64,000 nucleotides of DNA, from the NCBI RefSeq assembly GCF_003985125.1, contig NZ_ML133566.1, forward strand, positions 433,307 to 497,306, given 5' to 3'. Positions 35,856-44,892 of this stretch are shown one piece after another. A program made the translations under genes and the position numbers. Numbering within the stretch: position 1 is the stretch's first letter; every line of letters starts with the position of its first letter. The DNA is from Rhizobium phaseoli. Its GTDB lineage: Bacteria; Pseudomonadota; Alphaproteobacteria; Rhizobiales; Rhizobiaceae. The notes beneath the pieces were generated by a model. The model searched no databases. It was not told the origin of the DNA and was given only the letters and a program-made list of their open reading frames with translations.

Positions 35856-36251
35856 TCAGAGAAACCGGCCGTGGCGCTGCAGCACTTCGATCTTGTAGCC
35901 GTCGGGATCGCTGACGAAGAAGAACAGGCCGAAGAGCCTGCCGTCGCGATTGAGCTCCACCAGCTCACCCGGCTTAAGTCCGAGTTTCAGCATGCGCTCG
36001 CGCTCGACCGCCACTTCTTCGACCGAGATGGCGAGATGGCCATAGGCATTGCCGAGATTATAGGGCTCGGTCCGGCCCTTGTTGACGGTCAGCTCCAGTT
36101 CGAAGCCGGTCTCGGCATTGCTCAGATAAATCAGCGTGAAGGTTTCGAAATCGACGCGATCGGCGATCGAAAGGCCAAAAGCCTTGCGATAAAAGTCGAC
36201 CGAACGCGCCTCGTCGAGAACGCGGATCATGGAGTGGATCATCTTCGCCAA
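35856..36251 (-). CDS. gloA: Lactoylglutathione lyase (glyoxalase I)-like
   Basis: A 131-residue single-domain VOC protein of the glyoxalase I type: HSMIRVLDEARSVDFYRKAF at the start, FELELTVNKGRT, YGHLAISVEEV and SDPDGYKIEVLQR, giving the His-Glu-His-Glu metal set. The enzyme isomerises the methylglyoxal-glutathione adduct to lactoylglutathione. It lies between the broken beta-mannosidase gene and an osmoprotectant importer, same strand, without overlap. Confidence 0.85.
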   Translation of the reverse strand: MAKMIHSMIRVLDEARSVDFYRKAFGLSIADRVDFETFTLIYLSNAETGFELELTVNKGRTEPYNLGNAYGHLAISVEEVAVERERMLKLGLKPGELVELNRDGRLFGLFFFVSDPDGYKIEVLQRHGRFL

Positions 36252-36295
36252 TTCTGCCTCCCATTCTTTCGGTCACGCCTGTGGTAGCGGTCCTT

Positions 36296-37045
36296 TCACG
36301 CCGCGCGCAAGCCGATTCTTCGGGTGATCGCCGCTTCGACGAGGCCCATGGCGTCATAGATCAGCACCGCCATCAGCCCGACGATCAGCCCGCCCTGCAG
36401 GATGAAGGCGGTATTGTCCGAAATGAGCCCGGCGATGATCACCTCGCCGAGGCCCTGGGCCGCCACCGTCGAGCCGATCGTCGCCGTGCCGATATTGATG
36501 ACGGTCGCGACCTTCAGCCCTTCGAGGATCAGCGGCAGGGCAAGCGGCAGCTCAACCCGCAACAGCCGCTGGGTGGCACTCATGCCCATGCCGTCGGCCG
36601 CATCGAGCACCTGCGGCGACACCTGCTTGAGTCCGGCGACGGTATTTTCGAAGATCGGCAGCAGGCCATAGAGAAACAGTGCGATCAGCGTCGGCATGGC
36701 GCCGAAGCCGGTGGCGGGGACGGCGAGCGCCAGCACCGCGACCGGCGGAAAGGTCTGCCCGGCATTGGCAATCGCCCGCGACAGCGGCAGGAAGTCGGCG
36801 CCGCTTTCGCGGGTGACGAAGATGCCGCCGAGCACGGCGAGCACGGCGCTGCAGGCGATCGATCCGACGACGAGCTGCAGATGGCCGGCAGCCAGCGACG
36901 CAAGGCTATTCTGCGTATAGACGGCGGGCGCATTGTTGCTGGTCAGCGGCGTCAGCAGGAAGGAAAGCCACTCTGTCCTGAACAGCAGGATGAGCAGCAG
37001 GACGAGCGCCGCCAGGCGGAAGAGATTGGCGACGACGAGTTTCAT
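36296..37045 (-). CDS. Osmoprotectant ABC importer permease (YehW-like)
   Basis: A 249-residue inner-membrane permease with about six hydrophobic segments, of the ProW/OpuCB type. Landmarks are AGQTFPPVAVLALAVPATGFG and LPIFENTVAGLKQVSPQVLD followed by AADGMGMSATQRLLRVELPL, the EAA loop contacting the ATPase. It is the last gene of a minus-strand operon (binding protein, permease, ATPase, permease) and overlaps the ATPase gene by 4 nt. Order and family match YehZYXW/OsmF importers for glycine betaine or related compounds. Confidence 0.88.
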   Translation of the reverse strand: MKLVVANLFRLAALVLLLILLFRTEWLSFLLTPLTSNNAPAVYTQNSLASLAAGHLQLVVGSIACSAVLAVLGGIFVTRESGADFLPLSRAIANAGQTFPPVAVLALAVPATGFGAMPTLIALFLYGLLPIFENTVAGLKQVSPQVLDAADGMGMSATQRLLRVELPLALPLILEGLKVATVINIGTATIGSTVAAQGLGEVIIAGLISDNTAFILQGGLIVGLMAVLIYDAMGLVEAAITRRIGLRAA

Positions 37046-37986
37046 GCCTTGCGGCCCAGTTCAAGCAGCCGCGTCATCGAAATCGATCCGACAGGCGCCT
37101 TTTCGCCATCCTGCACGGCCGCCTCGTCGACCCCTTGCCAGATCATTTCGGCGAGCGCGTCGCGCAGGCTGAGCGACTGCGGCAGAGCATAGGCAAGGCC
37201 GCTCTTGGCCGGCTCCATGCTCTCCTTCAGCGGCAGCAGCGACATCAGCTTCAGTGCCCGGTCGGAGGTGCCGGTCAGTTGCTGGACGAAGGGATCGGCC
37301 GGTTCGGTGAGGATCTTTTCCGGCGTCGAGCATTGCAGCAATCTGCCCTGGCTCATCACCGCGATCTGATTGCCGAGATGGAAAGCCTCGTCCATGTCGT
37401 GGGTGACGAGAATGATGGTGGTGCCGAACTGCTTCTGGATCGCCAGCAGGTCGTCCTGCGCCTTGCCGCGGATGACGGGATCGAGGGCGCCGAAGGGTTC
37501 GTCCATCAGCAGCAGTTCCGGTTCGGCCGCCAGCGCCCGGGCCACCCCGACGCGCTGCTGCTGGCCGCCGGAAAGCTGGTGCGGATATTTGTCGGCGAAA
37601 GTTGCCGGATCGAGGTTGAACAGTCCGAGCAGTTCTTCGACGCGGGCGGCGATACGCGTCGAATCCCATTCGAGAAGCTGCGGCACGGTGGCGATATTCT
37701 GCGCGACGGTGCGATGCGGAAACAGGCCGTGCCCCTGGATGGCGTAGCCGATCCGGCGGCGAAGCTCGGTCACTTCGACGTCCATGACATTCTGGCCGCC
37801 GACGAAGATCTCGCCTTCGGTGATCGGCACCAGCCGGTTGATCATCCGCATCAGCGTCGATTTGCCGGAGCCGGACGTGCCGACGATGACGGTGATCGAG
37901 CCCTTTTCGACCTGCATCGAGACATTGTCGACGACGGTGGCGGCACCATAGCGCTTGGTAACGTTGCGGATTTCGATCATGCTCAT
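37042..37986 (-). CDS. Osmoprotectant ABC importer ATPase (YehX-like)
   Basis: A 314-residue ABC ATPase of the quaternary-amine uptake group: Walker A IVGTSGSGKSTLMRMINRL, signature HQLSGGQQQRVGVARAL, Walker B LLLMDEPFGALDPV and switch His in LVTHDMDEAF. The C-terminal part replaces the tandem CBS regulatory domains of ProV/OpuA with a shorter tail that shows no CBS motif. The start codon overlaps the upstream permease stop (ATGA), and its own stop overlaps the next permease. A second in-frame ATG is 6 nt further in. Confidence 0.9.
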   Translation of the reverse strand: MSMIEIRNVTKRYGAATVVDNVSMQVEKGSITVIVGTSGSGKSTLMRMINRLVPITEGEIFVGGQNVMDVEVTELRRRIGYAIQGHGLFPHRTVAQNIATVPQLLEWDSTRIAARVEELLGLFNLDPATFADKYPHQLSGGQQQRVGVARALAAEPELLLMDEPFGALDPVIRGKAQDDLLAIQKQFGTTIILVTHDMDEAFHLGNQIAVMSQGRLLQCSTPEKILTEPADPFVQQLTGTSDRALKLMSLLPLKESMEPAKSGLAYALPQSLSLRDALAEMIWQGVDEAAVQDGEKAPVGSISMTRLLELGRKA

Positions 37987-39149
37987 GCGGCAGGCCCCCG
38001 GATGCTGTCGATGACCGCATCGAGGATGACGGCCGATGAGAAGGCGAAGAAGACGGTCGGCACGGCGCCGAGCAGCACCAGATCCATCGCGGTCTGGCCG
38101 AGCCCCTGGAAGATGAAGATGCCGAAGCCGCCGCCGCCGATCAACGCGGCGATCGTCACCATGCCGATCGCCTGCACCAGCACGATGCGGATGCCGGTAA
38201 GAATGACGGGAAAGGCGAGCGGCATGTCGATACCAACAAGGATCTGCCGGCGCGTCAGCCCCATGCCGGCCGCAGCATCGCGCACCGACGGATCGACGCC
38301 CTGCAGGCCGACGACGGTATTGGCAACGATCGGCAGCAGCGAATAGAGCACCAGCGCAATCAGCGCCGGCGCCGTGCCGATGCCGCGAATGCCGATCGCT
38401 GATGCCAGCGGCACATGCGTGGCGAGATAACCGAGCGGCAGCATCAGCAAGCCGAAGAGCGCCAGGCTCGGGATCGTCTGGATGAGGCTCAGACCCTGCA
38501 GCACGACGGCCCGCAGCCGCGGCACCCAGAAGCAGAGGATGCCGAGCGGCAGGCCGAGAATAATGGCGACGGCAAGCGAGCCGAGCGCCAGCAGCAGATG
38601 CGAAATCGCTTCCGTCTCGAATTGCGGCGCCCGCGTCGCAAACTCCTTCATGATCGACAGGCTGTCGAGCAGGCCGGAGGCAAGCGAGATGAACAGCAGC
38701 GCCGCATAGGCGGCGAGCGCCGCCACCCGCATCCACGGCGCCAGCCTTATCTTCACCAGCGCATCGGAGATGATGAGCCCGATCACCGCAAACAGCACCC
38801 AGAAACCACCGCCCGGGGTCATGCGCGCCACGGTGCTGCCGGGCGGCGTCGCCGCGCTCGAGACCAGGCCGATCGCAACGACCAGCGCCACAAGGCAGAG
38901 CGTGGCGATGACAAGCCGCGCCACTGCGCTGCGCAGAAACAGCGTCGCCAGGGCGGTGAGAATAAGCAGGGCGGTCAGGATGACGACGGAAGGCTGGGGA
39001 AAGAGCTGGGTCAGCAACATCGGCTTGCCGGCGGCGATCCGGTTCGCCTTGACGTAGATGAAGGGCATCAGTGCGGTGGCCGCAATGCCGCCGGCCACCA
39101 GAACCACGCCGAGCCGGTCCAGCCTGCGGACCGCTGAGGTTTCGTCCAT
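37983..39149 (-). CDS. Osmoprotectant ABC importer permease (YehY-like)
   Basis: A 388-residue permease, longer than its partner because of an N-terminal extension with several additional hydrophobic segments (LTALLILTALATLFL, VARLVIATLCLVALVVAIG). The core is the ProW type: LIQTIPSLALFGLLMLPLGY, LPIVANTVVGLQGVDPSVRD and AAAGMGLTRRQILVGIDMPL. It lies 58 nt after the binding-protein gene, across a hairpin, and overlaps the ATPase gene by 4 nt. Confidence 0.88.
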   Translation of the reverse strand: MDETSAVRRLDRLGVVLVAGGIAATALMPFIYVKANRIAAGKPMLLTQLFPQPSVVILTALLILTALATLFLRSAVARLVIATLCLVALVVAIGLVSSAATPPGSTVARMTPGGGFWVLFAVIGLIISDALVKIRLAPWMRVAALAAYAALLFISLASGLLDSLSIMKEFATRAPQFETEAISHLLLALGSLAVAIILGLPLGILCFWVPRLRAVVLQGLSLIQTIPSLALFGLLMLPLGYLATHVPLASAIGIRGIGTAPALIALVLYSLLPIVANTVVGLQGVDPSVRDAAAGMGLTRRQILVGIDMPLAFPVILTGIRIVLVQAIGMVTIAALIGGGGFGIFIFQGLGQTAMDLVLLGAVPTVFFAFSSAVILDAVIDSIRGPAA

Positions 39150-39173
39150 CGATCCAACCTTATGGGGAAAGGA

Positions 39174-39199
39174 CGCTCCGCCCGCTGCCGGGCGGAGCG
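39174..39199 (-). terminator. Intercistronic stem-loop after osmF-like gene
   Basis: CGCTCCGCCCG (39174-39184) pairs with CGGGCGGAGCG (39189-39199), a perfect 11-bp stem with a 4-nt loop. It lies between the binding-protein and permease genes and is placed like the hairpins after frcB and after the binding-protein gene at 46566. Confidence 0.68.
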
Positions 39200-39207
39200 G
39201 GCGATGA

Positions 39208-40116
39208 TTACTTCAGGAAGCCTTTTTCCTTGAGATAGGCCTCGGCGACGGATTTTGCCGGCTCGCCGTCGACCTGGATCTTGGCGTTGAGCTTGCGCAG
39301 CTCGTCGGCGCTGAGGCTTTTGAAGATCGGCGAGAGGATTTCCTCGATCTTCGGATTGGCCTTCAGCACCGCTTCGCGGATGATCGGGGTCGGCGCATAG
39401 ACCTGCTGCACACCCTTGTCGTCTTCGAGAACGGTGAGTTCGGCCGCTTCGATCGCGCCGTCGGTGCCGTAGACCATGGCGGTGTTGACGCCGTTCGTCT
39501 GGTCGGCCGCCGCCTTGATCGTCGCCGCCGTGTCGCCGCCGGAGAGAACGACCATCTGGTCGGGTTTCAACTGGAAGCCGTAGGTCGTCTGGAAGGCGGG
39601 AAGCGCGCCGGCCGAATTGACGAATTCGGAAGAGGCCGCAAGCTTGGCGGTACCGCCGCCGGTAACCCACTTGCCGAAATCGGACATGGTCTTCAGCTTG
39701 TTCGGGCTGGCGACGTCGTTGCGCACGGCAAGCGCCCAGGTGTTGTTGGCGGGCGAGGGCGTCAGCCAGACGATCTTGTTGGCGTCATAATCGAGCTTCT
39801 TCGCCAGCTCATATCCCTGGTCGTTGTTCTTCCAGGCCGCGTCGTCGGCCTTGTTGAAGAAGAAGCCGGCATTGCCGGTATATTCCGGGTAGATATCGAT
39901 TTCGCCTGCGGTGATCGCCTTGCGCACCACGGGTGTGGCGCCGAGCGCGATGCGGTCCTGCGTCTTGATGCCGTTTGCTTCGAGCGCCAGTGCGATGACG
40001 TTGCCGAGCAGCGTGCCTTCCGTATCGATTTTCGACGAGACGACGACGTCTGCGGCCTGAACCGCACCCGCCGCGAAGGCGGAGAGCGAGACGGCAAGTG
40101 CGAGTTTCTTCAGCAT
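39208..40116 (-). CDS. Osmoprotectant-binding protein (OsmF/YehZ-like)
   Basis: A 302-residue periplasmic binding protein with a signal peptide ending AAGAVQAADV. Family features: VVSSKIDTEGTLLGNVIALA, IDIYPEYTGNAGFFF (the OpuAC ligand region), SPANNTWALAVRNDVA, and MVYGTDGAIEAAELTVLEDD. These proteins bind glycine betaine, choline or similar, and in the YehZ group with low affinity. It is the first gene of the four-gene importer. A tandem-HTH LysR-type gene is divergent 420 nt away and may control the operon. Confidence 0.87.
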   Translation of the reverse strand: MLKKLALAVSLSAFAAGAVQAADVVVSSKIDTEGTLLGNVIALALEANGIKTQDRIALGATPVVRKAITAGEIDIYPEYTGNAGFFFNKADDAAWKNNDQGYELAKKLDYDANKIVWLTPSPANNTWALAVRNDVASPNKLKTMSDFGKWVTGGGTAKLAASSEFVNSAGALPAFQTTYGFQLKPDQMVVLSGGDTAATIKAAADQTNGVNTAMVYGTDGAIEAAELTVLEDDKGVQQVYAPTPIIREAVLKANPKIEEILSPIFKSLSADELRKLNAKIQVDGEPAKSVAEAYLKEKGFLK

Positions 40117-40536
40117 GGAATATCCCCTGTTTTAACACCGTTGACGTGGCGCAGCCCCCCGGCGGGAGGCGTCTGCGCAGGAAATCCGCCGGCGAAGGCG
40201 ACAAGGCCGCCATCATGCCGGAATTGCGTGCGTCATGGAAATAGCGTGCACGCTCGAAAAATCGATGCAGGCCCCCTCCAGTATTTGCGTTCGCGCCGGT
40301 GATTATGGCGGCGAACGTGGCCCGGCGCGCGGAAAGGCATTCCCTTTTCCAGGGCCGGCGCGATTTGTTTTTGTTCCCTTGCGTGTTTCCGCGATGGTTC
40401 CGGTGCTCTTCTGCGGATAACCGCCGCCCGGATTTTTATGACGGCGACGATAGCCCGGCTCTGTCGAGGCAGGGATATCTTTTTTCGCGAACACATCATA
40501 TCGTCCGGTTTTTAAAGCGCTTTCCGGAGCCAGCCT
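40117..40536. other. Divergent intergenic region, no gene
   Basis: This 420-nt gap separates the osmF-like gene from the LysR-type gene. No frame with a ribosome binding site is seen. LysR-type regulators usually bind such divergent regions, but I found no clear T-N11-A repeat. Promoters of both flanking genes are expected here. Confidence 0.35.
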
Positions 40537-41766
40537 TTGCATCTCGGCGCCCTGTTCATCATCCGCCACGTCCTGACCTCGGCTTCGGTCCGCGAGACCG
40601 CGCGCCGATTCCAGCTGTCGCCCTCCACCGTGTCTGCGGCCATCCGCAATGCCGAGACCGAGCTGGCAATGAAGCTGACGGAACGCGCCTCCGGCGAGCT
40701 GGTGACGCTGATCGCAAGCGCCGGCGTGCTCGAAGGCCTGGAGCCGATCACGGTCGCAATCGGCGAACTCTGCCAATTCGCCGGCCAAGCCGGCGCCGGC
40801 GGCATCGATGAGGCCTGGGCTGCCCGCATTCCCGTCAAGATCGGCGCGATCGAGCGGTTCCTCGAGGTCGCCGACCAGGGCAGCATCAACCGCGCCGCCC
40901 GCCGCCTGCATCTCGGACAGCCGCAGCTTTCGCTGCAGCTTGCCAATCTTGAAAAATTTCTCGGCCGCCGGCTGTTCGAGCGGCAGGCGCAGGGCTCGGT
41001 GCTGACGGAGGAGGGCCGGCGCGCCTACCAGATCTTCATGGCGATCAGCCAGGCGTGGAACGATCTGAAATCGGCCGCCGGCGAGCGCTATCGCCGCACC
41101 GCCCGGTCGCTGCGCATCGGCTCGATCATTCCGACCGGATCGGAAAGCTGGGTGGCGCGCTGTCTCGGCCTGCTGGTCTCCGAATGGAATGCGCGCCGCA
41201 GCAACAATGCGATCTCGCTAGTCTCGATGACCGCCGACGATCTGCGCGAGGCGCTGAAGAGCGGCCGCATCGATGTGGCGATCCTGGATTCGGTCTTCGG
41301 GCTGGATGACTTCCGCCACCGCGAACTGCTGCAGACCGACATGGTGGTGATCGCCCCGCCGCAAAGCACGGAGACGACGGTCGCCGATCTGGTCGCCGGT
41401 CATGCGATCTGCATGCCGAGCCCGCGCACCGGCCTCGGCCATGCGGCCATGGCCTTCAGCCACGAACGCGCACCCGATCGGCGCTTGCGCAGCCGCGATA
41501 TCACCGCGGCGGATTCGCTGCCGGTGATCGTCGACCTCGTCGCCAATCACGGTTACGTCTCCTTCCTCGGCCGTGTCAGCGCCATGCCGATCGCCGACAA
41601 GGTGCGCATCGTCGATCTCGACGAGGCCCTGCTGATGTCCTATCACGTCGCCTTCAATCATCGCAAAGCCGCCGCTGATGCCTCTGCCGTCATCATCGCG
41701 GCGGCGGCGAGAATAACGTCGGAGACCGTCGCGAAAACCGACGCAGTCAGGGAGAGCGCCGCATGA
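40537..41766 (+). CDS. LysR-type regulator with two N-terminal HTH segments
   Basis: A 409-residue regulator, about 100 longer than normal LysR proteins. Residues 3-57 look like one LysR-type HTH (LTSASVRETARRFQLSPSTV, then RNAETELAMKLTER). Residues 100-160 hold a second, fully typical one (GSINRAARRLHLGQPQLSLQ, then LEKFLGRRLFER). The usual effector-binding domain follows (RIGSIIPTGSESW, DVAILDSVFG). TTG 40537 is used as start, with GGAG 8 nt upstream. It overlaps cutC by 4 nt and is divergent from the osmoprotectant operon. Whether the first HTH binds DNA is unknown. A tandem arrangement is unusual for this family. Confidence 0.82.
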   Translation: MHLGALFIIRHVLTSASVRETARRFQLSPSTVSAAIRNAETELAMKLTERASGELVTLIASAGVLEGLEPITVAIGELCQFAGQAGAGGIDEAWAARIPVKIGAIERFLEVADQGSINRAARRLHLGQPQLSLQLANLEKFLGRRLFERQAQGSVLTEEGRRAYQIFMAISQAWNDLKSAAGERYRRTARSLRIGSIIPTGSESWVARCLGLLVSEWNARRSNNAISLVSMTADDLREALKSGRIDVAILDSVFGLDDFRHRELLQTDMVVIAPPQSTETTVADLVAGHAICMPSPRTGLGHAAMAFSHERAPDRRLRSRDITAADSLPVIVDLVANHGYVSFLGRVSAMPIADKVRIVDLDEALLMSYHVAFNHRKAAADASAVIIAAAARITSETVAKTDAVRESAA

Positions 41767-42491
41767 CGATCCTGCTGGAGGTCTGTGTCGACAGCGCCGA
41801 GGGCCTTGCCGCCGCCATCGAAGGCGGCGCTGGCCGCATCGAGCTCTGCTCGGCGTTGGAGCTCGGCGGCCTGACGCCGCTGCCGAGCCTGATGCGGATC
41901 GCCGCCCGGGCGCCCATTCCTGTTTACGCGATGATCCGCCCGCATGCCGGCCCCTTCATCTTCGGCAGCACCGACGAGGAAGCGATGCTGCTCGATATCG
42001 ACGCCGTGCGCGCCGCCGGCCTCGCCGGCGTCGTCATCGGCGCCAACCGGCCGGACGGCAGGCTCGACATGCCGCTGATCCACCGCCTGAAAGCGCATGC
42101 TTCAGGCTTGGGATCAACGCTGCACCGGGCTTTCGATCTGGTGCCGGATGCCGACCAGGCGCTGGAGCAGGCGGTCGAGCTCGGCGTTGAGCGCATCCTG
42201 ACCTCGGGCTGTGCGCCGAAGGCGGCCGACGGAACCGAAACCCTGAAACGCCTGTCGGCAAAGGCCGCCGGCCGCATTTCGATCATGCCCGGCAGCGGCA
42301 TCCGCCCCGCCAATGTCAGCGCCATCTTGCAGGCAACCGGCGCCCGCGAGGTCCATGGGTCCTGCAGCTCGCCGGTTGAAAGCGTCGACCCCCGCGCCGT
42401 TGCCTTTGGTTTCGAAGCGAAGAGCGCGAACCGGACGGATAGTGCGGTGGTCAGGGAGATGTGCCGGGCGATTGCGTCAATGGAGCGTTAG
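41763..42491 (+). CDS. cutC: CutC family protein
   Basis: A 242-residue TIM-barrel protein of the CutC family: LEVCVDSAEGLAAAIEGGAG, RIELCSALELGGLTPLPSLM, YAMIRPHAGPF, HRAFDLVPD and ERILTSGCAPKAADG. CutC was named for copper tolerance in E. coli, but its biochemical role is disputed. The ATG overlaps the stop of the LysR-type gene (ATGA), so the two are translated together, which hints that the regulator and CutC share a signal. A palindrome-rich gap follows. Confidence 0.88.
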   Translation: MTILLEVCVDSAEGLAAAIEGGAGRIELCSALELGGLTPLPSLMRIAARAPIPVYAMIRPHAGPFIFGSTDEEAMLLDIDAVRAAGLAGVVIGANRPDGRLDMPLIHRLKAHASGLGSTLHRAFDLVPDADQALEQAVELGVERILTSGCAPKAADGTETLKRLSAKAAGRISIMPGSGIRPANVSAILQATGAREVHGSCSSPVESVDPRAVAFGFEAKSANRTDSAVVREMCRAIASMER

Positions 42492-42561
42492 CGGTCTCGC
42501 AATTCCGGACGGAAAGCGTTTTGCGCTTTTGAAACGCGAATGCAGTGCTTGCCGCATGGGT

Positions 42562-42768
42562 CCTCGGGTCAAGCCCGAGGACGACGGAGGGTGGGGGAGC
42601 CAATGTGGCAAGGACCGCAAGGGTGTGTGGTTCTATTGGAATTGCCGTCTTTGTTTAAGCGATCCACACACAAAACCACCCGCACATTTTGCTGGGGTTC
42701 TTCCGGATCTCCCGCTTCTTGCCGCACAGGCTTCCCCACCCTCCGTCATACTCGGGCTTGACCCGAGT
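42562..42768. repeat. Inverted pair of GGCTTGACCC-type palindromes
   Basis: CCTCGGG-TCAAG-CCCGAGG (42562-42580) and ACTCGGG-CTTGA-CCCGAGT (42750-42768) are hairpins of one family; the flanks GACGGAGGGTGGGG and CCCCACCCTCCGTC are inverted copies, so the pair faces itself across about 170 nt. Another member is at 23672-23694. Such palindromes are common between alphaproteobacterial genes. No gene is seen in this gap (42492-42809). Confidence 0.65.
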
Positions 42769-42809
42769 ATCCATGCCGAGCACTCCACGCGCATGTTCTG
42801 CGCCGTACC

Positions 42810-43826
42810 TTAACCAACCCTGATCACCGCCTTGATCAACCCGCTCTTCTCATGTGCCCAGCGGGCGAGGTCGCGCGGTGCGTCGGCGAGCGTCGTGCGG
42901 TGGGTGATGAGCTTGTCCACCGGCACAAGGCCCTTGGCGATCGAATCCGCGACATGTTCGAAATCGGCGCGGGTGGCGTTGCGGCTGCCGATCAGCATCA
43001 TCTCGCGCTTGTGGAATTCGGGATCGGAGAAGCGGATATCGTCCTTGACGACGCTGACCAGCACCAATGCGCCGCCATGGGCGACGAAGGAGAAGGCTTT
43101 TTCCATCGACGGGCCGTAGCCGGTCGCATCGAACACCACGTCGAAACCGTCGTTATTGGTCTTTTCCTTGACGGCCTCGGCCGTCGCCTCGTTGGCGACG
43201 ATGCCGGAGGTGAAGCCGAAGCGCTCCGATGCCATCTGCAGCCGTTCGGCACTGGTATCGAGCAGCGTCACCTCGTGGCCGGCAATGCGCGAGAAGATCG
43301 CCGCGCCGAGGCCGATCGGGCCGGCGCCGATGACGAGTGCGCGCTGGCCGGCGCCGGCCAGAGAGCGGCGCACCGCATGGGCGCCGATCGCCAGAAATTC
43401 CGTTGCCGCCGCCGCCTCCAGGCTGAGGCCCTTGGCGGGATAGAGATTGCCTGCCGGAACAGAAATCTCCTCGCAGAAGGCGCCGTCGGTATGGACGCCG
43501 AGCACCTTGATCTTGGTGCAGCAATTCGGCTTGCCCTTGATGCAGGCGACACATTGGCCGCAGGAGAGATAGGGGTTGACGATAACAGGTGTGCCGGCCG
43601 CAAGCGTTACGCCGTCACCGGCTTCGATGACCGTCGCCGAGATCTCGTGCCCCATCACGCGGGGGTATTCGAGGAAAGGGTGCTTGCCCTCGAAGATATG
43701 ATAATCCGTGCCGCAGATGCCGACATGGCTGACGGCGAGCCGCACCCAGCCGGGCGCCGGCGCGGCGGGGGATGGCCGTTCGACGATCTCGAGCACGCCG
43801 GGCTCGCGGCAAACAACTGCTTTCAT
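42810..43826 (-). CDS. Zinc-dependent sugar/polyol dehydrogenase (MDR)
   Basis: A 338-residue zinc-binding medium-chain dehydrogenase. Catalytic zinc ligands are Cys38 in HVGICGTDYH and His in VMGHEI. The structural zinc cysteines are in SCGQCVACIKGKPNCC. The cofactor motif is VIGAGPIGLGAAIFSRIAG. It ends the minus-strand cluster after the ABC importer genes (64 nt after the permease), so it should oxidise the imported sugar or a later intermediate such as a deoxy-keto acid. The exact substrate cannot be read from sequence. Confidence 0.87.
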   Translation of the reverse strand: MKAVVCREPGVLEIVERPSPAAPAPGWVRLAVSHVGICGTDYHIFEGKHPFLEYPRVMGHEISATVIEAGDGVTLAAGTPVIVNPYLSCGQCVACIKGKPNCCTKIKVLGVHTDGAFCEEISVPAGNLYPAKGLSLEAAAATEFLAIGAHAVRRSLAGAGQRALVIGAGPIGLGAAIFSRIAGHEVTLLDTSAERLQMASERFGFTSGIVANEATAEAVKEKTNNDGFDVVFDATGYGPSMEKAFSFVAHGGALVLVSVVKDDIRFSDPEFHKREMMLIGSRNATRADFEHVADSIAKGLVPVDKLITHRTTLADAPRDLARWAHEKSGLIKAVIRVG

Positions 43827-43890
43827 GACAGGTCTCGCATTCCTGGAAATTGAAGAAGCCGGCCTTCTGGACTGGCTTTCTCTGTGTTTC

Positions 43891-44865
43891 TCAACTGCTC
43901 TTGCGGCGGCGCAGCTGGTCGAAGAAGACGATCACGATGATCAGGAGACCGGTGATGATGCGCTGCCAGAAGGAGTTGACGTTCAGAAGGTTGGCGCCGT
44001 TGTTGATGGTGGCGAGGATGAAGGCGCCGATCAGCGGACCGTGCACCGAGCCGACGGCGCCGAACAGGCTGGTGCCGCCGATGACCGAGGAGGCGATCGC
44101 CTGCAGTTCCCAGCCGTCAGCCTGCGTCGCGTTGCCGATGGCGATACGCGAGGCGAGCAGCACGCCGACGAAGGCGGCGAAGCCGGCCGACAGGATATAG
44201 GCAAGATAGATCATGCCCTTGACGTTGACGCCGGAGAGGCGCGCCGCTTCGGCGTTCGAGCCGACGGCGAAGAGATAGCGGCCCCAGCGGCTCAAATGCA
44301 GGAAGACGAAGGACGGCACCGCCACCAGGATGACCATCCAGAACAGGCTCGGAATGCCGAGGAAATCGGCGCGGGCGAAATTGCTGAAACTCTCGTCGGT
44401 GATGCTGATCGTCGAGCCGTTGGTGATCAGCAGGCCGATTCCGCGCAGCGATGTCAGGGTCGCCAGCGTGATGATGAACGGCGGCAGGCCCATATGCACG
44501 ATGCCGAAGCCGTGGAAGGCGCCGATCGCCACGCCGATGGCGAGTGTCAGCACGATCGCCCCCCAAAGCGGCACGCCCGCCTGCAAAAGCCAGGCGATGA
44601 TGACGGTGCAGAAGCCGACGATGGCGCCGACCGAAAGATCGATGCCGGCGGTGATGATGACGAAGGTCTGACCGAGCGCCAGGATCGCCGTCATCGCGCC
44701 TTGACGCAGCAGGTTGGAGATGTTGAGCGGCGTCCAGAAGCTCTCGGTAACGAAGCCGAGCACGATCCAGAGGAAGATCAGCAGTCCGATCAGGGTCAGG
44801 CCGAACAGGATGTTCATCTTCCGGCGTGGCGGCGGCGCGACGATTTCGGTGGGGGTGGCAGTCAT
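43891..44865 (-). CDS. Sugar ABC importer permease (RbsC-like)
   Basis: A 324-residue permease of the ribose/xylose family with 8-10 hydrophobic segments. Landmarks: LALGQTFVIITAGIDLSVGA, LPPFIITLATLTSLRGIGLL, GRYLFAVGSNAEAARLSGVN, ASSVIGGTSLFGAVGSVHG. It follows the ATPase gene by 27 nt and completes an importer with the genes at 44893 and 46566. Confidence 0.9.
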   Translation of the reverse strand: MTATPTEIVAPPPRRKMNILFGLTLIGLLIFLWIVLGFVTESFWTPLNISNLLRQGAMTAILALGQTFVIITAGIDLSVGAIVGFCTVIIAWLLQAGVPLWGAIVLTLAIGVAIGAFHGFGIVHMGLPPFIITLATLTSLRGIGLLITNGSTISITDESFSNFARADFLGIPSLFWMVILVAVPSFVFLHLSRWGRYLFAVGSNAEAARLSGVNVKGMIYLAYILSAGFAAFVGVLLASRIAIGNATQADGWELQAIASSVIGGTSLFGAVGSVHGPLIGAFILATINNGANLLNVNSFWQRIITGLLIIVIVFFDQLRRRKSS

Positions 44866-44892
44866 GAAATTTCTCCCTCTTATTCTTCTGGC

